Assembly (NCBI GenBank): GCA_963769715.1
Contig: CAVYNE010000020.1
Coordinates: 1 to 64,000 of the forward strand
Length of the DNA: 64,000 nucleotides
Direction: 5' to 3'
Source: Palsa-504 sp963769715
Lineage (GTDB): Bacteria; Actinomycetota; Actinomycetes; Streptosporangiales; Streptosporangiaceae
Below the pieces are notes generated by a model. The model searched no databases, was not told where the DNA came from, and was given only the letters and a program-made list of their open reading frames with translations. Of the stretch, positions 36,435 through 44,777 are shown piece after piece. Position 1 is the stretch's first letter. Each line of letters starts with the position of its first letter. Made by a program: the position numbers and the translations under genes.

Positions 36435-37433
36435 TTGAGTAGGCGCGGGTGGCTGCTGTTCGCCGCGATGGGCGTGATCTGGGGAATCCCCTACCTGCTC
36501 ATCAAGGTGGCGGACGGCGGCGTCTCGGTGCCCGTGCTGGTCTTCACCAGGGTCGCGCTCGGCTCGCTGCTGCTGCTGCCCGCGGCCGTCCGCGGCGGCC
36601 ACCTCGGCACGCTGAAGGGGCACGTCGGCTGGCTGGCCGCGTTCACCCTGGCGGAGATCGTCGGACCGTTCGCGCTGCTCTCCAACGCCGAACGGCGCCT
36701 GCCTAGCTCCACGAGCGGCCTGCTCATCGCGGCGGTGCCCATCTTCAGCGCGCTGCTGGCCTGGCTGACCCGCAGCGGCGGCCGGCCCAATGAAGGCCGG
36801 CTGAGCCCGATCCGCTGGGCCGGGCTGGCGATCGGGCTGGGCGGCGTCGCCCTGCTGGCCGGCCCGGGCGCGGGCCACGGTGACACGCTGCCGGTCATCG
36901 AGGTCCTGCTCACCGCGCTCGGCTACTCCATCGGCCCGCTGATCGCCAATCGCAAGCTGGCCGACCTGCCCCCAGTCGCGGTCAACGCGGTCTGCCTGGG
37001 CGCGGCCGCGCTCCTCTACGCGCCGTTCGCCGCGCTGACCTGGCCGCACTCGGTGCCGTCGGTCCAGGTCCTCGCGGCCCTGGCCGCGCTTGGGGTCATC
37101 TGCACCGCGGCCGCCTTCCTGATCTTCTTCCGGCTGATCGCCGAGGTCGGCCCGGCCCGCGCCACCGTCATCACCTACGTCAACCCGGCCGTCGCGGTAG
37201 CCCTCGGCGTCCTCGTCCTGGGCGAGCACCTGACCCCCGCCATCGGCGCGGCGTTCGTGCTCATCCTCGGTGGCTCCGTGCTGGCGACCCGCGCGGGTTC
37301 GGACCCGAAGGCCAGCAGCGCGCCGCCGCCAGTGGGGCACGAGGTGGCGGACGATGGTGCAACCCCGCCCGTTCGGACTAAGTTAAAGGTCTTACTGATA
37401 CCGAACGGTCCGGGTGGCACGCCACGGGCATGA
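36435..37433 (+). CDS. EamA/DMT superfamily transporter
   Basis: A 332-residue protein with ten predicted membrane helices in two EamA repeats. The first repeat opens with A-A-M-G-V-I-W-G-I-P-Y-L-L-I-K, the second near residue 160 with L-L-T-A-L-G-Y-S-I-G-P; Y-V-N-P-A-V-A-V-A-L-G-V-L-V-L-G-E is the family's penultimate-helix motif. Substrate unknown; the family exports amino acids and metabolites. Start TTG at 36435 with GGGAGCCTGGAG upstream. The last 40 residues are a soluble tail. The MFS gene follows 28 bases later. Confidence 0.85.
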   Translation: MSRRGWLLFAAMGVIWGIPYLLIKVADGGVSVPVLVFTRVALGSLLLLPAAVRGGHLGTLKGHVGWLAAFTLAEIVGPFALLSNAERRLPSSTSGLLIAAVPIFSALLAWLTRSGGRPNEGRLSPIRWAGLAIGLGGVALLAGPGAGHGDTLPVIEVLLTALGYSIGPLIANRKLADLPPVAVNAVCLGAAALLYAPFAALTWPHSVPSVQVLAALAALGVICTAAAFLIFFRLIAEVGPARATVITYVNPAVAVALGVLVLGEHLTPAIGAAFVLILGGSVLATRAGSDPKASSAPPPVGHEVADDGATPPVRTKLKVLLIPNGPGGTPRA

Positions 37434-37461
37434 TCTGCGAGGAGTCCCTGGGGAAGGGCGC

Positions 37462-38994
37462 ATGAGCCAGACTGCCGTACCGGATGCGGGCAGTTCCGGC
37501 CTCCGGCTGTCGAGCGCGCAGGGCCGGTGGGTGGTGACCGCCACCGTGCTCGGCTCGGGCATGGCCGCCATCGACGCGACCGTGGTGGGCATCGCCCTGC
37601 CGGCCATGGGGCGGGATTTCCACGCCAGCGTGTCCAGCCTGCAGTGGGTGGTGGACGCCTACACGCTGACCCTGGCCGGGCTGCTGCTGCTCGGCGGGAC
37701 GCTCGGGGACAGCTACGGGCGGCGGAAGGTGTTCAGGATCGGCACCGTCTGGTTCGCGATCGCGTCGCTTTTGTGCGCGGTGGCCCCGAACGTCGCGGTG
37801 CTCATCGCGGCCCGGGCGCTGCAGGGCGTCGGCGGGGCGCTGCTGACCCCGGGCAGTCTGGCGATCTTGCAGGCGTCCTTCGCCCAGGACGACCGCGGGG
37901 CTGCGATCGGCGCCTGGTCGGGTCTTGGCGGCGTGGCCACCGCGGCAGGCCCGCTCCTCGGCGGGTTGCTGATCAACGTGGTGCCACATGGCTGGCGGCT
38001 GGTGTTCGTCATCAACCTGCCGGTGGCGGCGGCGGTGGTGGCCATCGCCGCCAGGCACGTGCCCGAGACCAAGTCGCCGGGTCCGGTGCCGCGGCTGGAC
38101 ATCAAGGGTGCGGTCTGCATCAGCGGCGCGCTGGCCGGGATCACCTACGGGCTGATCGCGGCGTCTTCGTACGGGTGGGGGTCGGTGTCGGTGCTGGCGC
38201 CGCTGGGCGCGGGGGTGGTGCTGCTCGGCCTGTTCATTCTGGTCGAGGCAAAGGAACCGCAGCCCATGCTGCCGCTCGGGTTGTTCAGGTCCCGGCAGTT
38301 CTCCGCGGCCAACGCGGTGACGTTCGTCGTCTACGCGGCCCTGGGCGGGCTGCTGTTCCTGGTCCCCACCGTGCTGCAGGTGGTGCACGGTTACAGCCCG
38401 CTGGAGTCAGGCACGGCCCTGCTGCCGGTGACCGTCATCATGCTCGTGCTCTCCGCCCGGTCCGGGAGGCTCGCCGCCAGGATCGGGCCGCGGCTGCAGA
38501 TGTCGGTGGGGCCGCTGGTACTCGCCGCGTCGCTGCTCTTGTTCGCCAGGCTCGGGGGATCTGGCGACTATGTGACCACCGTGCTGCCCGCGGCGGTGGT
38601 GTTCGGATTCGGGGTAGCGATCATGGTGGCGCCGCTGACCGCCACCGCCCTGGCCGCCGCCCCGGCGGACCACGCGGGCATCGCCTCGGCGGTCAACAAC
38701 GACGTGGCCCGGGCGGCCGGGCTGATCGCGGTGGCGGTGCTGCCGGCCCTGGCGGGCATCACCGGGGAAAGCTACCTGCACCCGGCCGCGCTGGCTCACG
38801 GCTTCAAGATGGCGGCGCTGATGGCGGCCGCGTTCTGCGCCGCCGGGGGAGTGCTGGCCGCGCTCACCATCCGCAACCCGACCCGGGCCGAGTCCGCCGA
38901 GGTGACGCCGCGTGACTTCAGCTGCAGCCTGGAAGCCCCGCCACTGCGTAGCCTGGAACCGGCAAAGGTCACCAACGTAGGGGATAAGCGATGA
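37462..38994 (+). CDS. MFS multidrug efflux transporter (DHA2, EmrB/QacA type)
   Basis: A 510-residue major facilitator with 14 predicted helices. Motif A in the loop after helix 2 is G-T-L-G-D-S-Y-G-R-R-K, motif C-like sequence is G-A-W-S-G-L-G-G-V-A-T-A-A-G-P-L-L-G-G, and D-A-T-V-V-G-I-A-L-P in helix 1 is the DHA2 D1 motif. Probably exports drugs or a metabolite by proton antiport. ATG at 37462 is preceded by GGGGAAGGG. The stop overlaps the next gene's ATG (ATGA at 38991-38994), an unusual partnership with a ProA-like enzyme. Confidence 0.88.
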   Translation: MSQTAVPDAGSSGLRLSSAQGRWVVTATVLGSGMAAIDATVVGIALPAMGRDFHASVSSLQWVVDAYTLTLAGLLLLGGTLGDSYGRRKVFRIGTVWFAIASLLCAVAPNVAVLIAARALQGVGGALLTPGSLAILQASFAQDDRGAAIGAWSGLGGVATAAGPLLGGLLINVVPHGWRLVFVINLPVAAAVVAIAARHVPETKSPGPVPRLDIKGAVCISGALAGITYGLIAASSYGWGSVSVLAPLGAGVVLLGLFILVEAKEPQPMLPLGLFRSRQFSAANAVTFVVYAALGGLLFLVPTVLQVVHGYSPLESGTALLPVTVIMLVLSARSGRLAARIGPRLQMSVGPLVLAASLLLFARLGGSGDYVTTVLPAAVVFGFGVAIMVAPLTATALAAAPADHAGIASAVNNDVARAAGLIAVAVLPALAGITGESYLHPAALAHGFKMAALMAAAFCAAGGVLAALTIRNPTRAESAEVTPRDFSCSLEAPPLRSLEPAKVTNVGDKR

Positions 38995-40274
38995 CTGCTG
39001 AGACGGCCGCGGACGTCGAGACGCATGTCAGGGCGGATGCTGACGCGCTCAGGGCCGTGGAAACGGCCGCGCGGGCCGCCCGCGGCGCGGCCGCCGACTT
39101 GGCCAGTGTCCCCGGCGAGCGTCTCGACGACGCGCTGCGGGCGATCGCGGACGCACTCGGCCGCCGGGCCGGCCAGGTGCTCGCGGCCAACGAGGCGGAC
39201 ATGACGGCGGCGCGCGCCGATGGCATCACCGGCGCGCTGCTCGACCGGCTGCGGCTGGACGAGAACCGGCTCGAGGCCATCGCCGGCCAGCTCCGCGAGC
39301 TGGCCCAGGTAAGCGCCGAACCGTCCCGGCGGACGGTCAGGGAACTGCCCGGCGGCCTGCTGCTCGAAGAACGCCGCAGGCCGGTAGGGGTGATCGGGGC
39401 CAACTTCGAGGCCCGGCCCAACGTGGTGGTGGATATCTCCTCCCAGTTCGTCAAGTCACGCAACGCGGGCGTGCTGCGGACGGGCTCGGCGGCCATCCGT
39501 TCGGCCATCGCGCTGGCGGACGAGGTCATCGCGCCCGCCCTCGGCTCGGCCGGGCTCGACCCGGCCATGATCCAGCTGGTCCGCTTGCCCGGGCAGTCCT
39601 CCGCCCGGGCGCTGGTCAGCCAGCCCGGCCTGATCCCGCTGGTGATCCTGCGCGGCAGCGGCGACAGTACCCGCAGCCTGGCCGCCGAGGCGGCGCGGCA
39701 CGGGGTTCGCACGATGGCCCACGCCGACGGCGGCGCGGTCATGTTCGTCGACGCCGCCGCCGACCTGGCCATGGCGGAACGGCTGATCGAGGCCAGCCTG
39801 GACCGGCTCGGCGTGTGTAACCGCCTCAACCTGCTGCTGGTGCACCCGGTTTGGTGGGATGAGCTGGTGCCCCGCGTTCGCTCGCTGCTCGACCGGCTAG
39901 GGGTGGTCGCGTCGCTGCCGCCGCACTCCCACCCGCTCGGCCACGAGTGGGCGCTCGACCCGGGGCGTGAGGCGACCATTACGGTGGCGCCGGCCGACGG
40001 CCCGCGCGCCGCGGCGATGCTGGCCAACGAGGAGACCTCGGGCCTGGCCGCGGCCATCGTCACCCGGGACCAGGCCGCGGCGGCCGAGTTCCTTTCTCGC
40101 TACGCGGGCACCGGCGCGTTCTGGAACTCCACCACGCGCCTGCTGGACGGCTTCAAGCTGTTCTCGGTGCCCGAGACCGGGATCAACATCGACGCGGTGC
40201 CCGGCCCGCGCGGACCGGTCACCTTCCGCGACCTGTACCTGCGCCAGTTCGTCGTGACCCCGGTGACGCCCTAG
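38991..40274 (+). CDS. ProA-like aldehyde dehydrogenase (gamma-glutamyl phosphate reductase family)
   Basis: A 427-residue member of the ProA branch of the aldehyde dehydrogenase superfamily, which reduces gamma-glutamyl phosphate to glutamate semialdehyde with NADPH. Recognisable: R-R-P-V-G-V-I-G-A-N-F-E-A-R-P-N-V, V-K-S-R-N-A-G-V-L-R-T-G-S, and the catalytic Cys in G-V-C-N-R-L-N-L-L-L-V-H near residue 283, plus E-E-T-S-G-L-A and D-L-Y-L-R. It departs from standard ProA at V-Y-E-A-R-P (here F-E-A-R-P) and at the usual G-N-C-H block (here D-G-G-A-V). It may act on another acyl phosphate. It is coupled to the MFS gene by ATGA overlap; no proB is nearby. Its stop shares CTAG with the convergent gene. 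Confidence 0.78.
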   Translation: MTAETAADVETHVRADADALRAVETAARAARGAAADLASVPGERLDDALRAIADALGRRAGQVLAANEADMTAARADGITGALLDRLRLDENRLEAIAGQLRELAQVSAEPSRRTVRELPGGLLLEERRRPVGVIGANFEARPNVVVDISSQFVKSRNAGVLRTGSAAIRSAIALADEVIAPALGSAGLDPAMIQLVRLPGQSSARALVSQPGLIPLVILRGSGDSTRSLAAEAARHGVRTMAHADGGAVMFVDAAADLAMAERLIEASLDRLGVCNRLNLLLVHPVWWDELVPRVRSLLDRLGVVASLPPHSHPLGHEWALDPGREATITVAPADGPRAAAMLANEETSGLAAAIVTRDQAAAAEFLSRYAGTGAFWNSTTRLLDGFKLFSVPETGINIDAVPGPRGPVTFRDLYLRQFVVTPVTP

Positions 40275-41080
40275 GACAGGACGGCCAGGGGCCCCGAGTG
40301 CTCGACGCGGTTGTTGACCATGTCCAGGTGGCGCACGGTGAACGTGCGCAGCGCGCGGAGCTGGCGCTGGGTGAGCCGGTCGCAGACCCAGTCCCAGTGC
40401 AGCGACACCCAGTCGCCCGGGCCGATGCCGCGGGCCAGGACCGTGCCGTCCAGGGCCAGCCGGGCCATCTCCTGGGCGGGCTCGCCCAGGGTCAGCAGCC
40501 GTCCGTCCCAGCCCAGCGGCCGGTACTCCACGGTCGCCTGATCGCCGTGGACCGCGATCACCTTCCCCCACCTGATCCGGCACCGGTCCAGGACCATCAG
40601 CGCATGCTTGGCCTTGCGGTCGTCGCCGAGCAGGCCTACCCACGGGTACACGCCGAAGACGTGGAAGCTATGGTGCGGCACGCCGCCGGCCAGCACGCCC
40701 TCGGCGAGGAACTGGAACTTGCTGCCCACCCGCTGCCGGAACCGGTCCGCCATCGAATCGCCGATCTCGGCCACGGGAACCCGGTCGAGCAGGTCGTTGC
40801 CCACCCAGTAGGCCTCCACCACCCGGTGATCCAGCGGGTCGGAGATGCCGCAGCCGGCCGAAATCAGCTCCAGGTACGGCCACGCGCCGGAGAATGCCCG
40901 GGCGAGCTGGACCAGCCCCTGGTCGACCACGCCGGCCACCGCGTACTCGCGGAAGGCGGCGAAGTCGTCCGGGCCGCAGTAACCGAGGGCGTTCGGCGGG
41001 TACGCGTACCTGACGAACATCAGCGGGCCGTCCTGGGCCGGCTCACCGCCGGTCGGCCCTGACCCGGTCGGCCCGGTCAC
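40271..41080 (-). CDS. DUF6390-like hydrogenase-operon protein
   Basis: A 269-residue soluble protein, last gene of the hydrogenase operon. Blocks include F-V-R-Y-A-Y-P-P-N-A-L-G-Y-C-G-P, A-G-C-G-I-S-D-P-L-D-H-R-V-V-E-A-Y-W-V-G-N-D, H-H-S-F-H-V-F-G-V-Y-P-W, and a C-terminal half with W-G-K-V and G-D-W-V-S-L-H-W-D-W-V that resembles the beta-barrel of HypC. I associate it with the family found beside group 1h hydrogenases (DUF6390, from memory). A role in NiFe-site assembly or insertion is inference. It overlaps hypC by four bases. First 20 residues are a Gly/Pro leader. Confidence 0.75.
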   Translation of the reverse strand: MTGPTGSGPTGGEPAQDGPLMFVRYAYPPNALGYCGPDDFAAFREYAVAGVVDQGLVQLARAFSGAWPYLELISAGCGISDPLDHRVVEAYWVGNDLLDRVPVAEIGDSMADRFRQRVGSKFQFLAEGVLAGGVPHHSFHVFGVYPWVGLLGDDRKAKHALMVLDRCRIRWGKVIAVHGDQATVEYRPLGWDGRLLTLGEPAQEMARLALDGTVLARGIGPGDWVSLHWDWVCDRLTQRQLRALRTFTVRHLDMVNNRVEHSGPLAVLS

Positions 41081-41361
41081 GACATCCCCCCGGCGGCGTC
41101 CATCGCCTCTCGTAGGGCGTCCGCCTCGCGGTCTTCGGCTTCGCGCTCGGCCCCCAGCGCGTCCAGCGCGTCCCGCGCCTCCTCGCCGGTCATGGTCGAG
41201 AGCGCGAAGCCCATGTGCACCAGGACCCAGTCGCCGGGGCCGGGGCGATCGTCGAGCAGGCCGACGTTGACCGCGCGGGACACGCCGCCCATGTCGACCA
41301 TGACCAGGTCGGGATGACCGGTATCACCCGCCACGAGCTGAGCCGGGATGCCCAGGCACAT
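41077..41361 (-). CDS. hypC: Hydrogenase assembly chaperone HypC
   Basis: A 94-residue HypC/HupF/HybG protein. The essential Cys2 is present in M-C-L-G-I-P-A-Q, and G-D-W-V-L-V-H-M-G-F-A near residue 45 is the conserved beta-barrel core. HypC carries the Fe(CN)2CO unit with HypD and delivers it to the large-subunit precursor. The C-terminal 25 residues are acidic and helical. It lies 15 bases after hypA and overlaps the downstream gene. HypB, D, E and F are not in the window. Confidence 0.92.
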   Translation of the reverse strand: MCLGIPAQLVAGDTGHPDLVMVDMGGVSRAVNVGLLDDRPGPGDWVLVHMGFALSTMTGEEARDALDALGAEREAEDREADALREAMDAAGGMS

Positions 41362-41375
41362 AACCCATCCCCCTC

Positions 41376-41732
41376 TCAGCCGGCTCCATGGGCCGGCACC
41401 GGCTCGTAGGTGATCGATTCGAGCGTCATCTCGTCGCCGCCGGTGATCTCGACGTCCTCCCCGGCGCAGCGCGGGCAGGTGGCCAGCACATCGCTGGTCT
41501 CGGCGACCAGGCCGCAGTCCCGGCAGGTGATCGCGGCCGGCACCGTGACCAGCTCGACCGCGGCGCCGGCCGCCTCCGTACCCTCGGCTACGAAGCTGAA
41601 CGCCTGAGCCATGGATTCGGAGTCGACGGCGTGCCGGACGCCGAACCGGACCCGGATCCCGGCCACCTTGCGGCCGGCGGCGCGCTGGCGCACCGTGGCC
41701 AGCACGCCTTCAGCCAAACCGTACTCGTGCAT
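41376..41732 (-). CDS. hypA: Hydrogenase nickel incorporation protein HypA
   Basis: A 118-residue HypA. The nickel site uses the N-terminal M-H-E, and the zinc domain has two Cys pairs, T-C-R-D-C-G near residue 73 and T-C-P-R-C-A near residue 89. HypA passes nickel with HypB into the large subunit. It sits between the 90-residue coiled protein and hypC. Confidence 0.92.
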   Translation of the reverse strand: MHEYGLAEGVLATVRQRAAGRKVAGIRVRFGVRHAVDSESMAQAFSFVAEGTEAAGAAVELVTVPAAITCRDCGLVAETSDVLATCPRCAGEDVEITGGDEMTLESITYEPVPAHGAG

Positions 41733-41749
41733 TCCGCTCCCGTTATCTC

Positions 41750-42019
41750 TTACGCCGCGCGGCGGCTCTGGCGCCGCTGGATGAGCTCGTCCATCACGCT
41801 GCCGATCAGGGCTGTCTTGCCGCCGTTGGATTTTCCGTTCATCCGCTCCATGGCCGGGGCGGCCACCGACTCGAACGCGGTCAGGCCCTCACTCAGCAGC
41901 CGCCGGGTTTCCGGCGACGCCCAGATCGCCTGGGCCGAGGCCAGGGCCTTCTGCAGGCCCTGCCGCCCCTGGCTGGTGCCGACCCAGTAGCCGACAGCGA
42001 AGCCGATCACTACTTCCAC
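41750..42019 (-). CDS. Small hydrogenase-operon protein, one membrane segment
   Basis: An 89-residue protein from the GTG at 42019, nine bases after GGAAGGAA; a GTG at 42028 is too close to that site. The first 18 residues (V-V-I-G-F-A-V-G-Y-W-V-G) are a short hydrophobic segment, followed by an amphipathic helical region with R-R-L-L-S-E-G-L-T and a basic end. I do not recognise a family beyond similar proteins beside group 1h hydrogenases. It might anchor the enzyme to the membrane. Co-transcribed between the 34-residue protein and hypA. Confidence 0.65.
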   Translation of the reverse strand: MEVVIGFAVGYWVGTSQGRQGLQKALASAQAIWASPETRRLLSEGLTAFESVAAPAMERMNGKSNGGKTALIGSVMDELIQRRQSRRAA

Positions 42020-42049
42020 GCCAATCACTTCCTTCCCGGCGCGGGTGGG

Positions 42050-42154
42050 TTACATCTCACGTAGCTCTAGGTACCGCTTGACGTCCGGTATCGACTCAAT
42101 CACGAACGCCAGCACGGCGGCGATGACAACCGCCTTGATCAGCCTGGTCAGCAT
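42050..42154 (-). CDS. 34-residue small membrane protein (DUF6893-like)
   Basis: An intact small gene: ATG at 42154, AAGGAGG ribosome site seven bases upstream, TAA at 42050. The product begins M-L-T-R-L-I-K-A-V-V, has one hydrophobic helix (residues 7-18) and ends S-I-P-D-V-K-R-Y-L-E-L-R-E-M. The P-D-x-x-R-Y-L ending is characteristic of a family of tiny actinobacterial proteins that I recall as DUF6893. It lies between the maturation protease and the 90-residue protein in the hydrogenase operon, with no room for its own promoter. Confidence 0.72.
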   Translation of the reverse strand: MLTRLIKAVVIAAVLAFVIESIPDVKRYLELREM

Positions 42155-42156
42155 CC

Positions 42157-42633
42157 CTAGCACCTCCTTCCGGGGCTCAGAATCTCCTGCACCGTTCGCA
42201 CCGCGTGCGGCAGGGCCTGGCTGACCGGCTCGGACAGCCCCATCCCGGGACCGACGTCGGCCGGCTCACAGGCCACCACCAGGCTGCGCCCGGGGCGGCC
42301 GCCGAGCGAGGCGAGCAGCGCGAAGATGGTGTCCGGCGTCAGGTCGTGCGCGTCCATGACCGGGCCGGTCAGCGAGGCGGGGTCCGGCACCTCGACCTCC
42401 AGGACGGTGACCGTGCCCGGCGGTTCGCCGTGCGGTGCCGCGTCCACCAGGACGAACAGGTCACAGCCGTCGAGCAGGTCGTAGGCCAGGTGCACGCCGC
42501 GGATGCCGAAGTCGCGGACCTGCACGCCGTCCGGCACCGGCTGCTCGGCCAGCAGCCTGACCACCTCGCAGCCGAAGGCATCGTCGCCCAGGAACACGTT
42601 GCCCACGCCCGCCACCAGCGTCCGCCCGGTCAA
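42157..42633 (-). CDS. hupD: Hydrogenase maturation protease (HupD/HyaD family)
   Basis: A 158-residue endopeptidase that removes the C-terminal peptide of the large subunit after nickel insertion. It starts T-L-V-A-G-V-G-N-V-F-L-G-D-D-A-F-G with the nickel-sensing Glu/Asp positions (D in G-D-D, later D-A-A-P-H-G). The end (S-L-V-V-A-C-E-P) fits the family. Start TTG at 42633 overlaps the preceding stop (TTGA), so the two are translationally coupled. Confidence 0.88.
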   Translation of the reverse strand: MTGRTLVAGVGNVFLGDDAFGCEVVRLLAEQPVPDGVQVRDFGIRGVHLAYDLLDGCDLFVLVDAAPHGEPPGTVTVLEVEVPDPASLTGPVMDAHDLTPDTIFALLASLGGRPGRSLVVACEPADVGPGMGLSEPVSQALPHAVRTVQEILSPGRRC

Positions 42634-44084
42634 GCGGTATCCCCCGCCCACGCCTCGCAGGGCTCTACCTCGTCGGTGCTGAAGTACAGGAAGCGCCCGT
42701 GCGCGATCCGCAGGTCCTCGTCCGGCTGGTCGGCCAGCGACACGGCCAGGTACGGCTTGTCGTCCACGTCGTGCAGGACGGCCTGGACGTCGGCGATCCG
42801 CCCGATCAGGAACATGTCCTGGGCGTCGGCCCGGCGCGCCCCGGGCCGCAGCCGGACCCGGCTGCCGCGGCCGACCTGCTGGCCGTCGATGGTCACGGTG
42901 TCGGTGTCCGGGGACACGGAGGCATCCGCGTCCGGGTCCCACCAGGGGACGTCCGGCTCGGTGCCTGGCTGGCCGAAGGTGGGTACCGGGCCAAAGGCGG
43001 GTGGCTGGCCCGTAGCGGGTGGCTGGCCAAAGGCGGGTGGCTGGCCCATGACGCCTGGCCGGCTGGCCGGGTCCGGGCGCGCCGAGCGGATGGTGCCGTG
43101 CAGCCGCGCCATGGTCTGCGCGTCCATGGACTCCACCCGGTCCAGCAGCGCGGCCGCCCGCGGGTCGGTGGCCCGGGCCTCGGCCTTCTCGGCGTCGGAG
43201 AGCGCCAGCGTGCGCAGCGTCAGGATCTCGTCGATCTCAGTGCCGTCGTAAAGCTCGCCCGGGCTCTCCGCGGCCAGTTCCGGGTGGTCGTACAGGATGA
43301 TCGGCGAGGACAGCACGACCTGGCGGCCGCCGCCGGGGTCGGCCAGCACCGGCCAGCCGCCCTCGTTCTGGCACTCGGCCACGGCCGGCTGCGCCCACAT
43401 CGGCGGGTCGGTCATCGAGATGAACTCCCCGCCCGAGACGCTGATGATCGTGTGCGCCGCGATCAGCGCCGACGGGAGGGCGTCCTCCCGGCGCTGCGGC
43501 ACCGGGCTGACCGCGGTCCGGTTCTCGACCCGGACCTGGAGCCGGACCGCGCGCCACGGGCCGGGGATACCGATCGCCCGCACCGAAACCGCGCCGGCCA
43601 GCGGCTCCCGGCGGCGGACCACGTACCGGGGTCCGGTGCCGTTCGGGCCGTCCGGCTCGGCGAGCGGCTCGCGATCCTCCCCGCCGGCGATGGCGAACTC
43701 CTCGACCACGCCGTCGGACAGGAGCGCGGCGGCCTCCGCGGTGACCTCGATCTCGCGCTCCACCGCCTCGTCCCAGCCCTGGCCGGATCCCTCGGTGGTC
43801 CGCCGCTGGACCTGGAGGAACCGCAGGATGACCTGCACGACAGGCGCCCCGGTGTGCTCGAGGACGCACTCGGCCTGGGTGAAGCTGGTCTCCGAGGGGT
43901 CGGCGGCGGCGTAGCCGGGCGCCATCACCACGCCGAACTGCCAGCGGCTCTGGTTCTTCGCCGACGAGGCCCGGTACGGGTACAGGATGTACCCCTCATA
44001 CAAGACAGCGTCGGCGACGCTCCGGGCAGCGTCGAGGTTCAGGGCTGTGCCATCCCCGCTCATGGCTGTGCCATCCCCGCTCAT
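42630..44084 (-). CDS. Large uncharacterised hydrogenase-operon protein
   Basis: A 484-residue soluble protein. The N-terminal 250 residues (L-Y-E-G-Y-I-L-Y-P-Y-R-A-S-S-A-K-N, then V-I-L-R-F-L-Q-V-Q-R-R) form a domain seen beside group 1h hydrogenases; a Pro/Gly repeat with Q-P-P-A-F-G follows near residue 350, and the C terminus has a small beta-rich part (G-S-R-V-R-L-R-P-G, D-M-F-L-I-G-R). Function unknown. Start ATG at 44084 overlaps the upstream stop; the first 21 bases are duplicated in tandem (M-S-G-D-G-T-A twice), so a second ATG at 44063 is also usable. It overlaps the protease gene. Confidence 0.75.
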   Translation of the reverse strand: MSGDGTAMSGDGTALNLDAARSVADAVLYEGYILYPYRASSAKNQSRWQFGVVMAPGYAAADPSETSFTQAECVLEHTGAPVVQVILRFLQVQRRTTEGSGQGWDEAVEREIEVTAEAAALLSDGVVEEFAIAGGEDREPLAEPDGPNGTGPRYVVRRREPLAGAVSVRAIGIPGPWRAVRLQVRVENRTAVSPVPQRREDALPSALIAAHTIISVSGGEFISMTDPPMWAQPAVAECQNEGGWPVLADPGGGRQVVLSSPIILYDHPELAAESPGELYDGTEIDEILTLRTLALSDAEKAEARATDPRAAALLDRVESMDAQTMARLHGTIRSARPDPASRPGVMGQPPAFGQPPATGQPPAFGPVPTFGQPGTEPDVPWWDPDADASVSPDTDTVTIDGQQVGRGSRVRLRPGARRADAQDMFLIGRIADVQAVLHDVDDKPYLAVSLADQPDEDLRIAHGRFLYFSTDEVEPCEAWAGDTA

Positions 44085-44776
44085 GGCTGCCTCGCCTGCG
44101 CCTCCGCCGAGCCGCCGGGGTCCGGTGCGGGGGGCGGCTCGCCGGGGCCGCCGGCCGTGGCCAGCAGGGCGGTCAGGGTGGCGTCCCAGGTGGGCAGGGC
44201 GTTGCGCGCTTTGTACCCGGACAGCGCGTCGAACGTCTCCCGGCTGCAGCGCAGCCAGGCGCTGCCGGGGAAGTGCGCGTCGACGAGGCCGCGCCAGATA
44301 GCGACCGGCATCCGGTAGGAGGCCTCGGCGCTCCACGGCACCAGCTCGACGGAGTAGCCCGTCTCGGTGGCGACGAAGACGGTGCCGCTGAACAGCATCA
44401 ACAGCGGGATCGTGCCATCGTCCAGGCCCTGCAGGTAGCGGGCCGAGGCCACCTCCAGGTCGTAGGTGCACGGCACCGGAAGGTCGACCTCGGTCACGTC
44501 GCTGAACGAGGGGACCATCGCCGTGACCGTGGCGAGCTGGATCGGCTTGACCGTGTCAGCCCAGCGGGACGTGTCGCCGAACAGGTCGTGCAGCCGCTCC
44601 GCTTCGGTGGCGGAGTACCGGCGGCGATGCGGCTCGATGCGGATCTGGCAGCGCAGGGCGATCGCGTGCACGCGCACGCCGGACCGTTCGGTGATGGCCA
44701 GCTGGAACGACAGGGTGGGCGTCACCGCGTACGGATCCGCGCTCGCGCCCGTGCAGCCGAAGATCAGGTCGGCCAT
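44081..44776 (-). CDS. DUF6084-like hydrogenase-operon protein
   Basis: A 231-residue protein with a beta-rich start (P-T-L-S-F-Q-L-A-I-T-E-R-S-G-V-R-V-H-A-I-A-L-R-C in part), R-W-A-D-T-V-K-P and P-C-T-Y-D-L-E-V-A-S-A-R-Y-L. The blocks match a family that I recall as DUF6084, found in group 1h hydrogenase loci. No catalytic or cofactor motif is visible; role unknown. It overlaps the next gene by ATGA and starts one base after the stop of the preceding one. Confidence 0.75.
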   Translation of the reverse strand: MADLIFGCTGASADPYAVTPTLSFQLAITERSGVRVHAIALRCQIRIEPHRRRYSATEAERLHDLFGDTSRWADTVKPIQLATVTAMVPSFSDVTEVDLPVPCTYDLEVASARYLQGLDDGTIPLLMLFSGTVFVATETGYSVELVPWSAEASYRMPVAIWRGLVDAHFPGSAWLRCSRETFDALSGYKARNALPTWDATLTALLATAGGPGEPPPAPDPGGSAEAQARQP

Positions 44777-44777
44777 G

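Noticed and set aside
36309..37340. N-terminal extension of lnt up to 37340
   Set aside because: It is antisense to the EamA transporter and lacks family resemblance; GTG at 36308 has a good ribosome site.
37378..38388. Minus-strand open frame opposite the MFS gene
   Set aside because: His/Arg/Gln-rich shadow composition without domains; the plus-strand gene has clear MFS motifs.
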